Of a stretch of 64,000 nt of DNA, positions 14,001-23,330 are shown in pieces; the stretch's first letter is position 1, and each line of letters begins with the position of its first letter. Location: positions 14,013,501 to 14,077,500 of the forward strand of contig NC_084769.1 of the NCBI RefSeq assembly GCF_028858725.1, in the 5' to 3' direction. The translations under genes were made by a program, and so were the position numbers. The notes beneath the pieces are model-generated. The model did no database searches, was not told the origin of the DNA, and was given only the letters and a program-made list of their open reading frames with translations. Source of the stretch: Colius striatus. Taxonomy: Eukaryota; Chordata; Aves; Coliiformes; Coliidae.

Positions 14001-14808
14001 TGGGGAGGGATGGGCAGAGCTACGCTTGCATGTGAATTGTAACTAGAACCCATCATTAGTTGCACGAACTTGCTTCTTCGACACTTTCCAGGTCTCAGGG
14101 TCAGATCTAACGTTTGCTAAGTCAACAGAGGTCCTTCTGTCAGCTTCAGCTGGCATTTGCTCAGTTCTCCAGGAGGAAGAATTTATCTGTGAAGATCAAT
14201 GAAATCAATATCTGGATATACGTGCAGCTGACAAGAATTTCTATGAGTACTCATCAACATTTGAGAGTTCCATTAGTAAAGGGGATGTATTTTACTCAAA
14301 AAAACCCAAAAACCCCTCTCCTTGGTGCCAGTTGACGTAAAAAAAAACCTAAAACAAAACAAAATAGTCAACAGTATTGACCTCTTTTTCCTGGAAGTGC
14401 TTTCCACTTTTTTTTTTCTTTCACTTCTTGTAACCAACCAGGGAGTGACCTAGACAAGAAGTTACATTCTTACACAGCAGGTGAACCAGGAACTTGCTGT
14501 AAATGACCCACAGGTATGCGGAACGGCACCATCCCTGTGCCCAGAGACCCTGCACTGATGCAGATAGAAAGAAGCAGATGCTTACATGTATAGACAGCAA
14601 TAAAACTAGAGTGTAACATTTTTAGGATCGCAGCTGAGCTCTCAGACGAGGCTTTCTGCAATGACTAATACGACTACGGTCTAATGCGACAGTTCACTGT
14701 CTGCAGCCTCATTCAGTCCCGAAAGTAAGCAAGTTTCTCCAGATGTTACACACTGAAGAGAAAAAAAAAGAGAGGGAGAAAAAAAAGCACACCCAGTTTT
14801 CAATCTTT

Positions 14809-14818
14809 TTTATTTATT
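14809..14818 (-). promoter_or_regulatory. INHBB: INHBB polyadenylation signals (distal)
   Basis: On the minus strand two overlapping AATAAA hexamers (AATAAATAAA) occupy 14,809-14,818. Within about 30 bases further 3' the sense strand reads GGGTGTGC followed by a T run, a typical GU/U-rich downstream element. Another AATAAA lies upstream at 14,910-14,915. Cleavage would be expected near 14,790-14,800. Confidence 0.6.
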
Positions 14819-15480
14819 TAAACTGTACACAAATGTAAAATACTTCAACAGCGAATCTAAGTGAAAATTGTTTGGTTTAAATTATTATGGAACAGAACCT
14901 AAAAGGAACTTTATTAAATAAACATAAAAACTGGATTTAAAGGATGCACATATTGTAATGTATTCTACAATAGTCTTTTTCTTTCTTTCTTTCTTTTCAC
15001 TCTACGTTCCATGTGCGTATGGTATAGAAAAGACACTGAATAGAACAAACAGAATCCATTTTGTACCCTGAAACAATTGGTAGGCCTCGTGAGGGATTGC
15101 TCAGTATGACTACATGATATATGATGGCTTTGCCATCTCATAAAAATTATAACTAATATGTTGGCCTCTTTGGTTCCAAAATTTCTGTATAATACATTTA
15201 ACTGTATTCATTTTTTGCTGCTATAAAAATAACATTTTTTTCAAACGGCAGTTTTTTGACTAATCATGCAACTAAATCAGTGCAAACATTAAAAGCAATC
15301 ATTCGCTTTAAAAAAGAAGCAAAAGATTTAATTTCAAGTATAAAAAAATATAAAAAAGTCATATCATAAGTCCAGTTTTGTCTAGTATGGGTCAACACTT
15401 TAAATTGCATAGCTCATGCGGCACCTGTTTACCTAGATAGTGAGCAAAGATAAGTGCACTATCAAGTACCACTTTTCAAG

Positions 15481-15535
15481 GCATTGAAATTTGCAAGTGC
15501 TATTATACGTGCATTCAAGCATTTGCAAGTGCTAT
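15481..15535 (-). repeat. Short direct repeat in INHBB 3' UTR
   Basis: On the plus strand the 15-mer atttgcaagtgctat occurs exactly at 15,489-15,503 and again at 15,521-15,535. Both are preceded by gcatt (15,481 and 15,511), giving an imperfect unit of about 24 bases with a period near 31. In the transcript each unit reads ATAGCACTTGCAAAT. Confidence 0.7.
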
Positions 15536-16170
15536 GCTGTATCATTATTTTCTGATCTTTATGGCCATCCTCGACACCTCCTGGTAAGGAAATTGAAAGC
15601 ACTCTCCTCTCTCCTCCTTTACAAGACTTGGTAAAATGTTCCTTGCCTGTTATTGAACGCGCTGCATTTTTCAGAACGTCCCCACTCCATTACTGTCACT
15701 CCTCTTTAGGGTTCATTGGTTTAGCCATGGTGGCGGTTGCTTGTTTGCTTGTCCCCCTCGTGACGTGTCCTTGCCGAGAGGCCTGTCGGAGAACACAGAC
15801 TGCAACTTTGACTTTTCGTTCTCCCAACCGCGAGAGATGCCAACGGCCAACGCGGTACAGGCCCGGTACCGGTACCAGATCTCCCCTCTGAGACAGGATG
15901 GGTGCAGCCATCCACGGGTCGCTAGCAGGCAGTTAAAGCATCGGCTCACACCAGCCCAGCAGATGTTAGAAATACAGCAGTTGCTTAAAGAGTCCGTCCT
16001 CCTTTCTCTCTCTCTCTCCCCGATGGTACCACACGGTTCCTTACGGAAGCGCTGTAGGAAGATGCAGGTATCGGTGATGTTTACATTTAGATAAATTAAG
16101 AGGAAGTGATCACCTCCCAGGGCAGGTGTCCTGCAGCTTCCCATTAGACCTAAGAGGTGACAGTCAACTT

Positions 16171-16219
16171 CTTTTTTTTTCCCTTTCTTTTTTTTACCTT
16201 TTTTTTTTTTTACTTTTTT
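16171..16219. repeat. Poly-pyrimidine tract (A-rich in INHBB mRNA)
   Basis: The plus strand is almost pure T/C with several T runs. In INHBB sense it is an internal A-rich tract, which could prime oligo-dT cDNA synthesis falsely and so mimic a poly(A) end. Confidence 0.8.
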
Positions 16220-16442
16220 CATTAAATTTCTAAGTTTGGTCATTTCGACACCTGCGTGCAAGAATACGTCATGTTCTCGCAGTCTGTGCTTTATGCCTGA
16301 GCAAAGGGAGCTCATTTCGGTCTGGCTGCGCCGGCAGGCGGGGAAACAGCTGCTCAGCCGTTCACTCGTACTGGCAGGCATTTAGGTCCGTCGTCACTGG
16401 TCACTGACTTTCTGTGCTCATGTCCCTTTTCCGAGCTGCCTG

Positions 16443-16538
16443 GTGTGTATGTGTGTGTGTGTGTGTGTTTGTGTCTGTGTGTGTAAGAGCGTGTGTCTGT
16501 GTGCATGCCCACATTTTGTGTGTGTATGTGTGTGTGTC
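16443..16538. repeat. (GT)n/(CA)n microsatellite
   Basis: A GT-rich dinucleotide tract is interrupted by a few variants and a short non-repeat segment around 16,485-16,520. In INHBB sense it is a CA-rich RNA tract; CA repeats are known hnRNP L binding motifs. Confidence 0.9.
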
Positions 16539-16751
16539 TTTACGATATTTCATAGCATTAACTTAGAAGTGGTAGAATATATAAGTGTCCAAGATCCACA
16601 AACTGCCACTGTCCTGACACCAAAGTGAAATGACTTTTTTCTTCTTTTTTTTTCTTTTTTTTTTTGTCAAACTTTTCCACAGTGACTTTCCAACACTGAT
16701 GCCTGGATACACAGTGAAACTTCCTCCAACACCATCTTGTACAGGAATGTT

Positions 16752-16794
16752 TCTCTCTCTCGCCCTCTCTCTCTCTCTCTCCCCCCCAAAAAAA
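16752..16794. repeat. (CT)n-C7-A7 tract next to the INHBB stop
   Basis: Plus-strand CT dinucleotides with one short interruption are followed by seven C and seven A. In INHBB mRNA this is T7-G7-(GA)n, starting about 11 bases after the stop codon, so the 3' UTR opens with a purine-rich tract. Confidence 0.85.
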
Positions 16795-16805
16795 CACACC
16801 TTAAA

Positions 16806-17581
16806 TCAAGCACAACCACATTCTTCCACAATCATATTGGGAACGTCCCTTTTCACAATGTTGTATTCATCATCGAAGTACAGCATTGACATTGTGCTAA
16901 GTTTGGTTGGAATGCAACAGGAGTTCACGGTGCCCGGGTTCAGCCCCCGCATTCGGTACTGATTCACGACAGCGGTGTGAAAGGAGGAAGCCGACCCCGG
17001 GACGCCGGCCAAGTAGGCCGGGCAGCTCCCTTCACAGTAATTCCCATAGTAACCTGATGGTGCTATGATCCAGTCATTCCACCCAATGAGTCTAAAGTCA
17101 ATGTAAAACTGTTGCCTGCAACATAGATTGGTCCTGCCATCGCACTCCAGGCCTCTTTTCCGGATCCTGTGTTTGTTATCGGCGAGGCGGGCTTGCACCA
17201 CTAAAAAAGGCCGGTGGGATTCCTCCCCGGGGTCCACATAAATTGGCAGCACTGAATACTCTTCACAGCCCTCACATTGAACATCCAAGTTCAGTCTCCT
17301 TTCTCCTCTCTCAAACAGAGCCTGGATCGCCTCTGTCATGGGAAAAGTGTGCCAACCACTTCTTTTGAGATCAACTTTCTTTTCAACCACATTCCACTTG
17401 TTGCTAGTGTCCGGGTCTTGGAAATAGACTTTGACTCTTACTTTTCGCCTGCTGCCTTTCTCTAAGACATATGGAAGCAGCTTCAAGTAAAGCCACAGGC
17501 TGGCTTGAACGACAAACAAGTTCTGGTTCCCTTCATTCGAGATGAAGAAATAGAGGCGGACTCTAGATGAGGCCAGATCGT
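16806..17581 (-). CDS. INHBB: INHBB exon 2 (propeptide C-terminal part and mature chain)
   Basis: The acceptor reads cttgcag before the exon base at 17,581; the exon then encodes the rest of the propeptide, RIRKR and the whole mature beta-B domain. The split codon is completed with AC to give Asp135 (phase 1). TGA lies at 16,808-16,806. Codon use is ordinary, in contrast to the very GC-rich exon 1. Confidence 0.97.
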
Positions 17582-20500
17582 CTGCAAGATAAGGAGAGAT
17601 CAGCAAGATTAAGTCAAAAAAGAAACGTTAGCTTGTGTGCCATTTCTGGATTCAGGGACAACGCTAGAGCGAGATAGATGGAGAGAGCAGCAACGGGGCT
17701 GTGCTGTCCAGAAGGCACACACTGAATTAGATATCCCAAATTTGCAATCGAAATGAATCGAAAAGGGACTTCCCACAGCAATGTTCATCATCGGGCTGTA
17801 GATGGATGTGTCAGATCCACAGACACCAGTGAGAGCTCTTCAGAATAAGGGGGTTTTCCAGCCAGACAGCTCAAAAGACGCTACGGCAGCACCTCGAAAA
17901 GAGCGGCACTCGGACTCTGTGCCATCTCGTCGGTTGAAGAATAGTTTTAACTTTCAGCTACCTGCCAATTCTCACGGGGAGAGCCCTTTCAATAACCACT
18001 GCAACGCCAATGCCAAACCAGGGATTTTGTTTCGATTTTCACGTATTCTCACCGCGGTTTCACTGAGAAGATTCGCGAGACAGAGGGGAAAACACGCCAG
18101 TAACGTGCCTGCTTGTCCAACAGATGAAGCTAACCCCTGCTTAGCCTGGTAGAATATCTGCTATTACTAATCATTTCGATCCCTGCCTTTTCCCCCCCTA
18201 AAAAGGATAAACTCCCCTACAAGGCGAGGCCGTGAAGCAGCGCTCTCGCTGCAGCGCCGTTACTGACTGCTCTCAATGCGCTTTTCAATAACGCCAGAAT
18301 TAAGGAAGCAAAATCCTCACGGAAAACCAAATGTCACCAAATGCCTGGCATAACCCCTTATTTGTAAACAAAAAAGCCTGCCGCACAAAATGTTTCAAGA
18401 AACACCAGTGGCCCCCCTGCAATTTTCTACTCTAAGTCCTAACTAAATTCGGCGTAGGTGATAAATGTGCAAGCTGGCCTTTATGGCCGAGACTTGTAAT
18501 TCTGGTCCTTGAATCAAAGCCTCCCCAATTGCTACTTAAAATTATTGCTGGAAAGGCATTTTCTCATCTGCTCTTATCTGTTTTGCTTCTTTCTGTACAC
18601 AGCCAAATGTAGATTTTTCTTCCTTTTCTTTCCCCAAGAATCTTCATTATTTTTGTCAGTCTCTGAATGGGGTTTTTAGCATGCTCGCTGTCTTCATTCG
18701 TTACCCCAGATGCCTTTCAAATGTGGCTCCAGAGCCCATTCGGTACCTTGTAATACTTCAGTGACAAAAATTTTCACTGTGTTTGTCTATCTTTTACATC
18801 AAGTCGATTTTGGAAGTGTTACAAAAGCCAGCGATTGATTGAACACCAAATGGAAGTACAAGCCCAGCTCAGATCTCCCAACAAGAGCCTATTAAAAAAT
18901 AATAAACCCCCAAAATATACGCTAAGAAGGTTAGGAAATGCACAACTTCCTTATAAACTGTGGTGACAGCGACAGAAAAAGAACAGCACGGTGTTGCTGC
19001 ACCGATCCACATCACTTGTGTTGTGTGAGATTGTGTGTGCCCATAAATTTTGTATGTGAATGTAACAAGCATATGTATAATGCAACAGATCCCATAGATA
19101 CTGTAAATGTATATGCCTTTGGTAAGTGGGAGGGTAGATAAAGAAGATGAGTGGGCAGCACACAGGATAGAATGAGATTTATTTTGTGGACAAATGATAT
19201 GTAGATGCCAAGGGAAGATAGAGAGAGAGAAAAATGAACTGAGCAATGATGGAAAGGAGAGATGGGCAGGTAGACAGCAGAGAGCTAATTTGCAGAGCAA
19301 TGGTGCTGCATCCAGATGTGCAAAGTTCACAGGCACAGTGGTTGCCTGGATAAACTGCTGGAAAGCTCCGCTAAAGGGATTCGGTGACACATAACTGCAA
19401 TGGCTGGACAGGACTGAGATGGCTGGTACCGTGGGGATGGATGGCACAGTTAGTAAACGGACTGACGGACAGAGAGGAGACAGACACACTTGCTAGGAGG
19501 CTGCACACAGGGGACAAACAGACAAGGCCAACACTAGGAATGAAAGCTAAATAAACGGCAAGGGAGGACGAGCGAATGCAAGCCTCAACAGACAGCTGCA
19601 TGCAGTGAACCAGATGAACGTTCAGGGCAGAGAGATGAGGCAAGGGATGCAAGAGATGGAGTGGGACAGGCAGAGGAGGGACAGTGGGATGCACAGGGAT
19701 GGAGGCAAGGCAAGGTGCGGCTGGAAGGACCGCCGAAGGGAAGCCGGGGGCACGGCGGCAGCGGAGGGATGGAGGGACGGATGCAGCGAGGGGAGCTGCA
19801 GGGCACAACCCGGGGAGAATCCCGGGCACAGGGGCACACGCAGGGACTACGGAAAGGAGCGGGCAGGGCCGGGACGAGATGGTGCAGGGCAGAAAGGAGA
19901 GGGGGCGAGGCAGAGGGCATGCGGGTGAGCCCGGCGTCCAGGTGCCCTCAGCGCGCTGGGGGACGGGCAGGGCAGGACAGGAGGCCAGGCAAGGGTGGAC
20001 GGGGAAAGTGCCAGGGGTCAGGCGGGGGGACAGAGAAGGTGGTCGGGAGGACAGGCAAGGTGAGCGGGGAGACTGACAGGCAGGGGTCGAGCGGGGCAAC
20101 TGTCAGGCGGCAAGCAGGGGGACCACCGGGGCGAGGCAGGACAGGCAGGGAGAGCGGCGGGGCAGGGCAGCGAGGCGGATCGCGCAGGGGGGGAGCGGGC
20201 GGTGGGGGCGCGGGGCCGGGCGGCGCCCACCTGTCTCGGCGAAGCTGATGATCTCGGAGACGGGGTCGTGGGCTGGGGGCCCGGCGCTCGCCTGCCCGTC
20301 CAGGCTGGGGATCTCGACGCGGCCGTCCTCCCGCACCTTGCCGGCGTGCAGCTTGCGCAGCGCCGTGACCATGGCCGCCTTGGGCACGGCGTGCGTGATG
20401 TTGGGCCGGTCCCGCATCTGCAGCCGGCTCAGGATGTGTCTCTTGACCGCCTCCAGGAAATCCCCGTCCACCTTGCCCGGCTCCTCGGGCCGCCGGAAGC

Positions 20501-20633
20501 CGCAGGAGGTGCATGTGTCCTGCGGGGAGCCGCCGGCGGGGGCCGGCGGGGTCGGGGTGGCCGCGGCGCCCAGCAGGAGCAGCCCGCAGGCGAGCAGCGC
20601 GGCCAGCACCCCGCGGCGAGCCGCCCCGTCCAT
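16806..20633 (-). CDS. INHBB: Inhibin/activin beta-B subunit precursor (complete, two exons)
   Basis: Two exons on the minus strand, 20,633-20,231 and 17,581-16,806, join (403 + 776 nt) into a 392-residue precursor plus stop. Homodimers form activin B and heterodimers with inhibin alpha form inhibin B; both are secreted TGF-beta-family hormones acting on pituitary FSH, gonads and embryonic patterning. Visible parts are a hydrophobic signal peptide (about residues 10-25), a propeptide with the NIT sequon at residue 78, the furin-type site RIRKR (273-277) and a 115-residue mature domain (278-392) with all nine cysteines of the cystine-knot activin class, ending in ECGCA. The start ATG at 20,633 has a strong Kozak context (gccATGg). 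The frame is intact throughout, and the mature domain is almost identical to the mammalian one. Confidence 0.97.
17582..20230 (-). other. INHBB: INHBB intron 1
   Basis: The 2,649-base intron is bounded by GTGGGC at the donor (20,230) and CAG at the acceptor (17,582-17,584). Its first ~600 bases in sense are very pyrimidine/C-rich, with degenerate GGACAGG-like units on the plus strand (about 19,400-20,200). The middle portion (about 18,380-18,870) is of even composition with no repeats and looks like a possible conserved non-coding element. Long frames here are compositional artefacts. Confidence 0.85.
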
Positions 20634-21180
20634 GGCGGAGGAGCGGGGGGCCGAGCTGCGGGCCGCCGCGGAGCGCCGCAGGGAGCCCGTCTGCAGGCAG
20701 CGCCGCTCCGTGCGCTCCGCGGCGCGGAGGGGGCGGTGGCAGCCAAGCTGGGGGGCCGCAACCGCTCCGCGCAGGGGGGGAGCCGCGGCGGAGGGAGGGG
20801 GCGCCCGGGGAAGCGGCGTGTGCCGCCGGGGAGGCGGAGGGGGAGAGGCGGCACACGCAGGCACCGAGGGCGAAGTTGGGGAGGGAGGCGGGGGGGGGGC
20901 GGGGGGGGGGGCAGCAGGCTTGGCGTGCACGGAGAGCCCGGCTCCACGGGGGAGGGGGACGGCAGCAGGTGAGGGGGTGGCTGCGGAGCCCAGGGAGGAG
21001 GGAGGGGGGGAGCGGGGAGCAGAGCCGGAGGTGCGAGGGGAGCCGGGGAGGGGGGAGGCGGCGGCGCGCTGCCCCGGTGCCCTGCGCCGCTTCAGAGGGG
21101 CATCCCCGGGCGCAGCCGCTCCTGGTCCATCGCTCGCTTCGGCAGGTCCGGGCGGGCCGCGGAGAGGAGCTCTTTAGTCC
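20130..21180. promoter_or_regulatory. CpG island over INHBB exon 1 and leader
   Basis: The stretch has dense CpG and G+C. It includes G-run clusters on the plus strand near 20,890-20,911 (runs of ten or more G) that could form G-quadruplexes. It covers the first exon and the 5' UTR, as is usual for developmental genes. Confidence 0.8.
20231..20633 (-). CDS. INHBB: INHBB exon 1 (signal peptide and propeptide N-terminal part)
   Basis: The exon encodes residues 1-134 and the first base of codon 135. A short basic start and a leucine/alanine-rich hydrophobic core form the signal peptide. After a proline-rich stretch come CTSCGF and the helix typical of beta-subunit propeptides, ending at EIISFAET, which in the family lies exactly at this splice junction. 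The donor is GAGACAG|GTGGGC. Confidence 0.95.
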
Positions 21181-21195
21181 GGCGTCATTGAGGGG
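20634..21195 (-). other. INHBB: INHBB 5' UTR (inferred extent)
   Basis: A very GC-rich leader lies upstream of the INHBB ATG. Its 5' end is placed about 30 bases downstream of the TATA-like box at 21,220-21,227 by inference only. The INHBB frame stays open upstream of the ATG to about 20,930, but the first codon of that extension is GTG, not ATG, so I keep the ATG at 20,633. Confidence 0.4.
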
Positions 21196-21219
21196 GGTCA
21201 GGGAGATAAACGAAGCAGA

Positions 21220-21242
21220 TTTATATACAATCCAATTTATAG
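21220..21242 (-). promoter_or_regulatory. INHBB: INHBB core promoter candidate (TATA and CCAAT elements)
   Basis: Read on the minus strand, GGCTATAAATTGG is followed by ATTGTATATAAATC. This gives a TATATAAA box at 21,227-21,220, an inverted CCAAT pentamer (ATTGG, 21,236-21,232) and a second CTATAA near 21,242-21,237. It is an isolated AT-rich island inside GC-rich DNA about 590 bases upstream of the ATG. Predicted initiation is near 21,190-21,200. Confidence 0.5.
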
Positions 21243-21789
21243 CCTGGAAGGAGGGGGGGGGTGGGGGGGGGAGAAATGCCACTTGTACCCCCCCGCCCAC
21301 TCCGCCCCCGCAAGACAACAATCCACAGGCCGTGGGTGCAGGTCTCTGAGCAGGTCGGCTCCGCGCCGCGCCGCTCGGTTGTCCCCCTTCAGCGCCCGCT
21401 GCTTCTCAACGTGCCATCAAAGTTGACCCGGAGCATAGCTGGGGAGAGGGCGGGGGCGGCGGGGAGGGGGGGGACGCGGCTAGCAGCTCCACAGTTGCGA
21501 GTCTTCTCCCCCCACAGCCCCGCTTATTATTGGCGAGATGCTTTTATTTTCAAAGCAGCGCGGAGGGTCCGGAGTCCGGCGAGGATGCTGCGGCGGCGGC
21601 GCCCGGCGCGGCCCCCCCTACCCCCGCGGGCAGCAGCACCGCACGCTGCACGGCCGCGGAGCGGAGAATCGGCTCGATCCCGGCGATCCCAGGAGAAGCT
21701 GCACGGATCCACTCGGTCAGACCAGCTCTTCAGCTCGCTCCCTCGCTCGCTCTTTTTAAACAATATCTCCCTTGTTGGTGGTTTGGGTT

Positions 21790-21860
21790 TTATTATTACT
21801 ATTATTGTTATTATTATTTAAGTGTGATTTTTGCTGTTGTTGCTGCTGCTGCTGCTGCTC
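21790..21860. repeat. (ATT)n and (TTG/CTG)n simple repeats
   Basis: An imperfect ATT tract (21,790-21,819) is followed closely by TGT/TGC triplets that end in a run of CTG units (about 21,832-21,860). It lies between the two CpG islands upstream of INHBB. No coding role is visible. Confidence 0.85.
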
Positions 21861-22116
21861 CAGTTAATGTCTCACTCTCTCTCCGCGTCTTTTTGATCTT
21901 TCGCTCGCCTTGTGCTGGCTTGAACGCTGTGTTTTGTTTTGTTTTTGTTTTTTTTAACGCGTCTGATGTTCCTTCTTGGATCCGCAGTGGAAGGTCTCGG
22001 GGAAGCGGCTCACTCCTCGCTTATCTTCCTCTGATCTCCTCCTGCTAATTTCCCCCCCCTGCAAAATCACGACATTGTGGCACTTTCTACTGAAACTTTT
22101 ATACAGGAGTTAAAAC

Positions 22117-22122
22117 CACGTG
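22117..22122. promoter_or_regulatory. CACGTG E-box
   Basis: The palindromic E-box CACGTG sits in a short AT-rich gap between two CpG islands, roughly 0.9 kb upstream of the INHBB promoter candidate. CACGTG is the canonical USF/MYC/CLOCK-BMAL1 site; occupancy is unknown. Confidence 0.35.
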
Positions 22123-22239
22123 GGAACTCCAACCTATAACAGAGACGCCATGGGTTCCTCACTATTTAGGAGATTAAGTCTTTTGCCCCCTGGGCTATTA
22201 CAGTAACTTCCTGATGTGGAAATATTAACTATGCTGTTT

Positions 22240-23330
22240 CTTTAACTCCCCCCGTCCCCTCCCTCCCTCTCTCCCGGCTCCTGCAAACACACCCGCCGCA
22301 TACCGACCCGCGTCCCTGTCCCAGCCCCCGGCAGGACGGAGAGACGGACCCCGAGCGCCAGCAGCCCCTGCCCCCCCATCCCGCCCCAACCGGGAGATGG
22401 ATTCCCCCTACTCCCCCTCCCCCCCCCCCGCGGTGTTCCTTGCCTTTTAAGCACTTGAAAGAAGAAGTCATTAGAAAGTTTACCATCGGGTTGGCTTTGT
22501 GACGGGGCGGGTTTTTGTTTGTTTGTTTGAATGGGCCGGGTAATCGGGGCGGGTGCCGGGGATTGTATGTGTTTTGCGCGGGGCAGGAGGGACGCGGGCG
22601 CGGAGCCTGGCGCAGGGCGAAAAGGGGCGGGGGGGGGGGGGGCTGGAGGCGGCGGCCGACGGGAGATAACGGGAACGCCGCGCTCCCGCGGCCGCGACGG
22701 GGAGCCGGCGGGAGTTGCCGGCCCTGCCCGTGCCTCGGGAATGGGTTTTCCTCCGCCGCTCCGCGGGCCAGCCCCGGGCTTTGCGGGGAAGGCGGGGGGA
22801 GAAGGGGTGGCCGTCATTCCCCCGCACAGGGCTCCGGAGAAGTTCCCACCCGGCTCCCCCCCAGCAGGTAACAGGGGCCAGGGGCGGGGCGCAGTTCTGC
22901 GGCCGCGGCACCGGGGCATGCTGGCGAGCGGCTCCGCGCTCCTCGCAGCTCCGCGGCAGCCGCGGGCCGGGCCGGGTCGCGCACGGGCCGTGCGGCAGCG
23001 GCTCCACCTGCGCGACCCGCGGCCCCGGGGCACCCCGCGCGCCGCCGCCCCGCCCCGCGCCGCCGCGGGGAAGCCTGGGCAGAGGGCGCCCCCTCTGGGC
23101 CGCGCGGGGAAGCGGGCGGCGGGGCCGCGGCCGGGTCGGGGCCGCCCCGGGCGGGGGCGCGGGGGGCGCCGAGCGGGGCGCGGCGGGACGGGACCGGAGC
23201 CTGCGCGGCGGGACGGAGGCCGAGGCCCGCACGGCGCTCCGCACTGCGCGGAGGCGCACCCAGGGCTGAGCCCGCGACGGCGCGGCAGCGGGAATGGGCT
23301 CGGGCAACGGCGCTGCCGGCCGCGCTCAGA
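22240..23330. promoter_or_regulatory. Second CpG island upstream of INHBB
   Basis: About 1.1 kb of CpG-dense, GC-rich DNA is separated from the INHBB island by AT-rich sequence. Long overlapping open frames exist on both strands (the longest 435 codons, minus), but they are proline/arginine/glycine/alanine-rich and resemble no protein I know, as expected from composition. It could be a distal promoter, an alternative INHBB start region or a divergent non-coding RNA promoter. Confidence 0.6.

Larger units (their letters stand above)
1..14789. other. Intergenic flank 3' of INHBB, no gene seen
   Basis: No reading frame here resembles a known protein, and all are short and of random composition. 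I see no splice-bounded exon, tRNA or rRNA. The stretch is moderately AT-rich with few CpGs. The only structures I can support are an old MIR-like SINE near 2.3 kb, an old CR1-L-like remnant near 5.4-5.8 kb and a small near-palindrome near 8.0 kb. In other vertebrates this side of INHBB faces GLI2, so distal enhancers could lie here, but the sequence alone does not show any. Confidence 0.6.
14790..16805 (-). other. INHBB: INHBB 3' UTR
   Basis: The interval runs from the base after the INHBB stop codon to a polyadenylation signal pair near 14.81 kb, about 2.0 kb, similar to the long 3' UTR of mammalian INHBB. In the sense (minus) direction it starts with a GA-rich tract, followed by a T/A-rich stretch, a long CA-rich tract, an A-rich tract, a short direct repeat and an AU-rich end. 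A 222-codon frame inside it (15,713-16,381, minus) has low-complexity lysine runs and is not a gene. The 3' boundary is inferred from signals, not from transcripts. Confidence 0.6.

Noticed and set aside
15713-16381. 222-codon minus-strand frame
   Set aside because: It lies in the INHBB 3' UTR, is partly poly-lysine from an A-rich tract and shows no domain.
20634-20930. N-terminally extended INHBB in frame with the normal start
   Set aside because: The frame is open upstream, but the putative first codon is GTG and it would bury the signal peptide; the ATG at 20,633 matches the family.
19371-21321. Long frames around INHBB exon 1 (for example 457 and 242 codons minus, 309 and 278 codons plus)
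   Set aside because: They overlap or surround the true INHBB exon in other frames or run on into the intron; composition artefacts.
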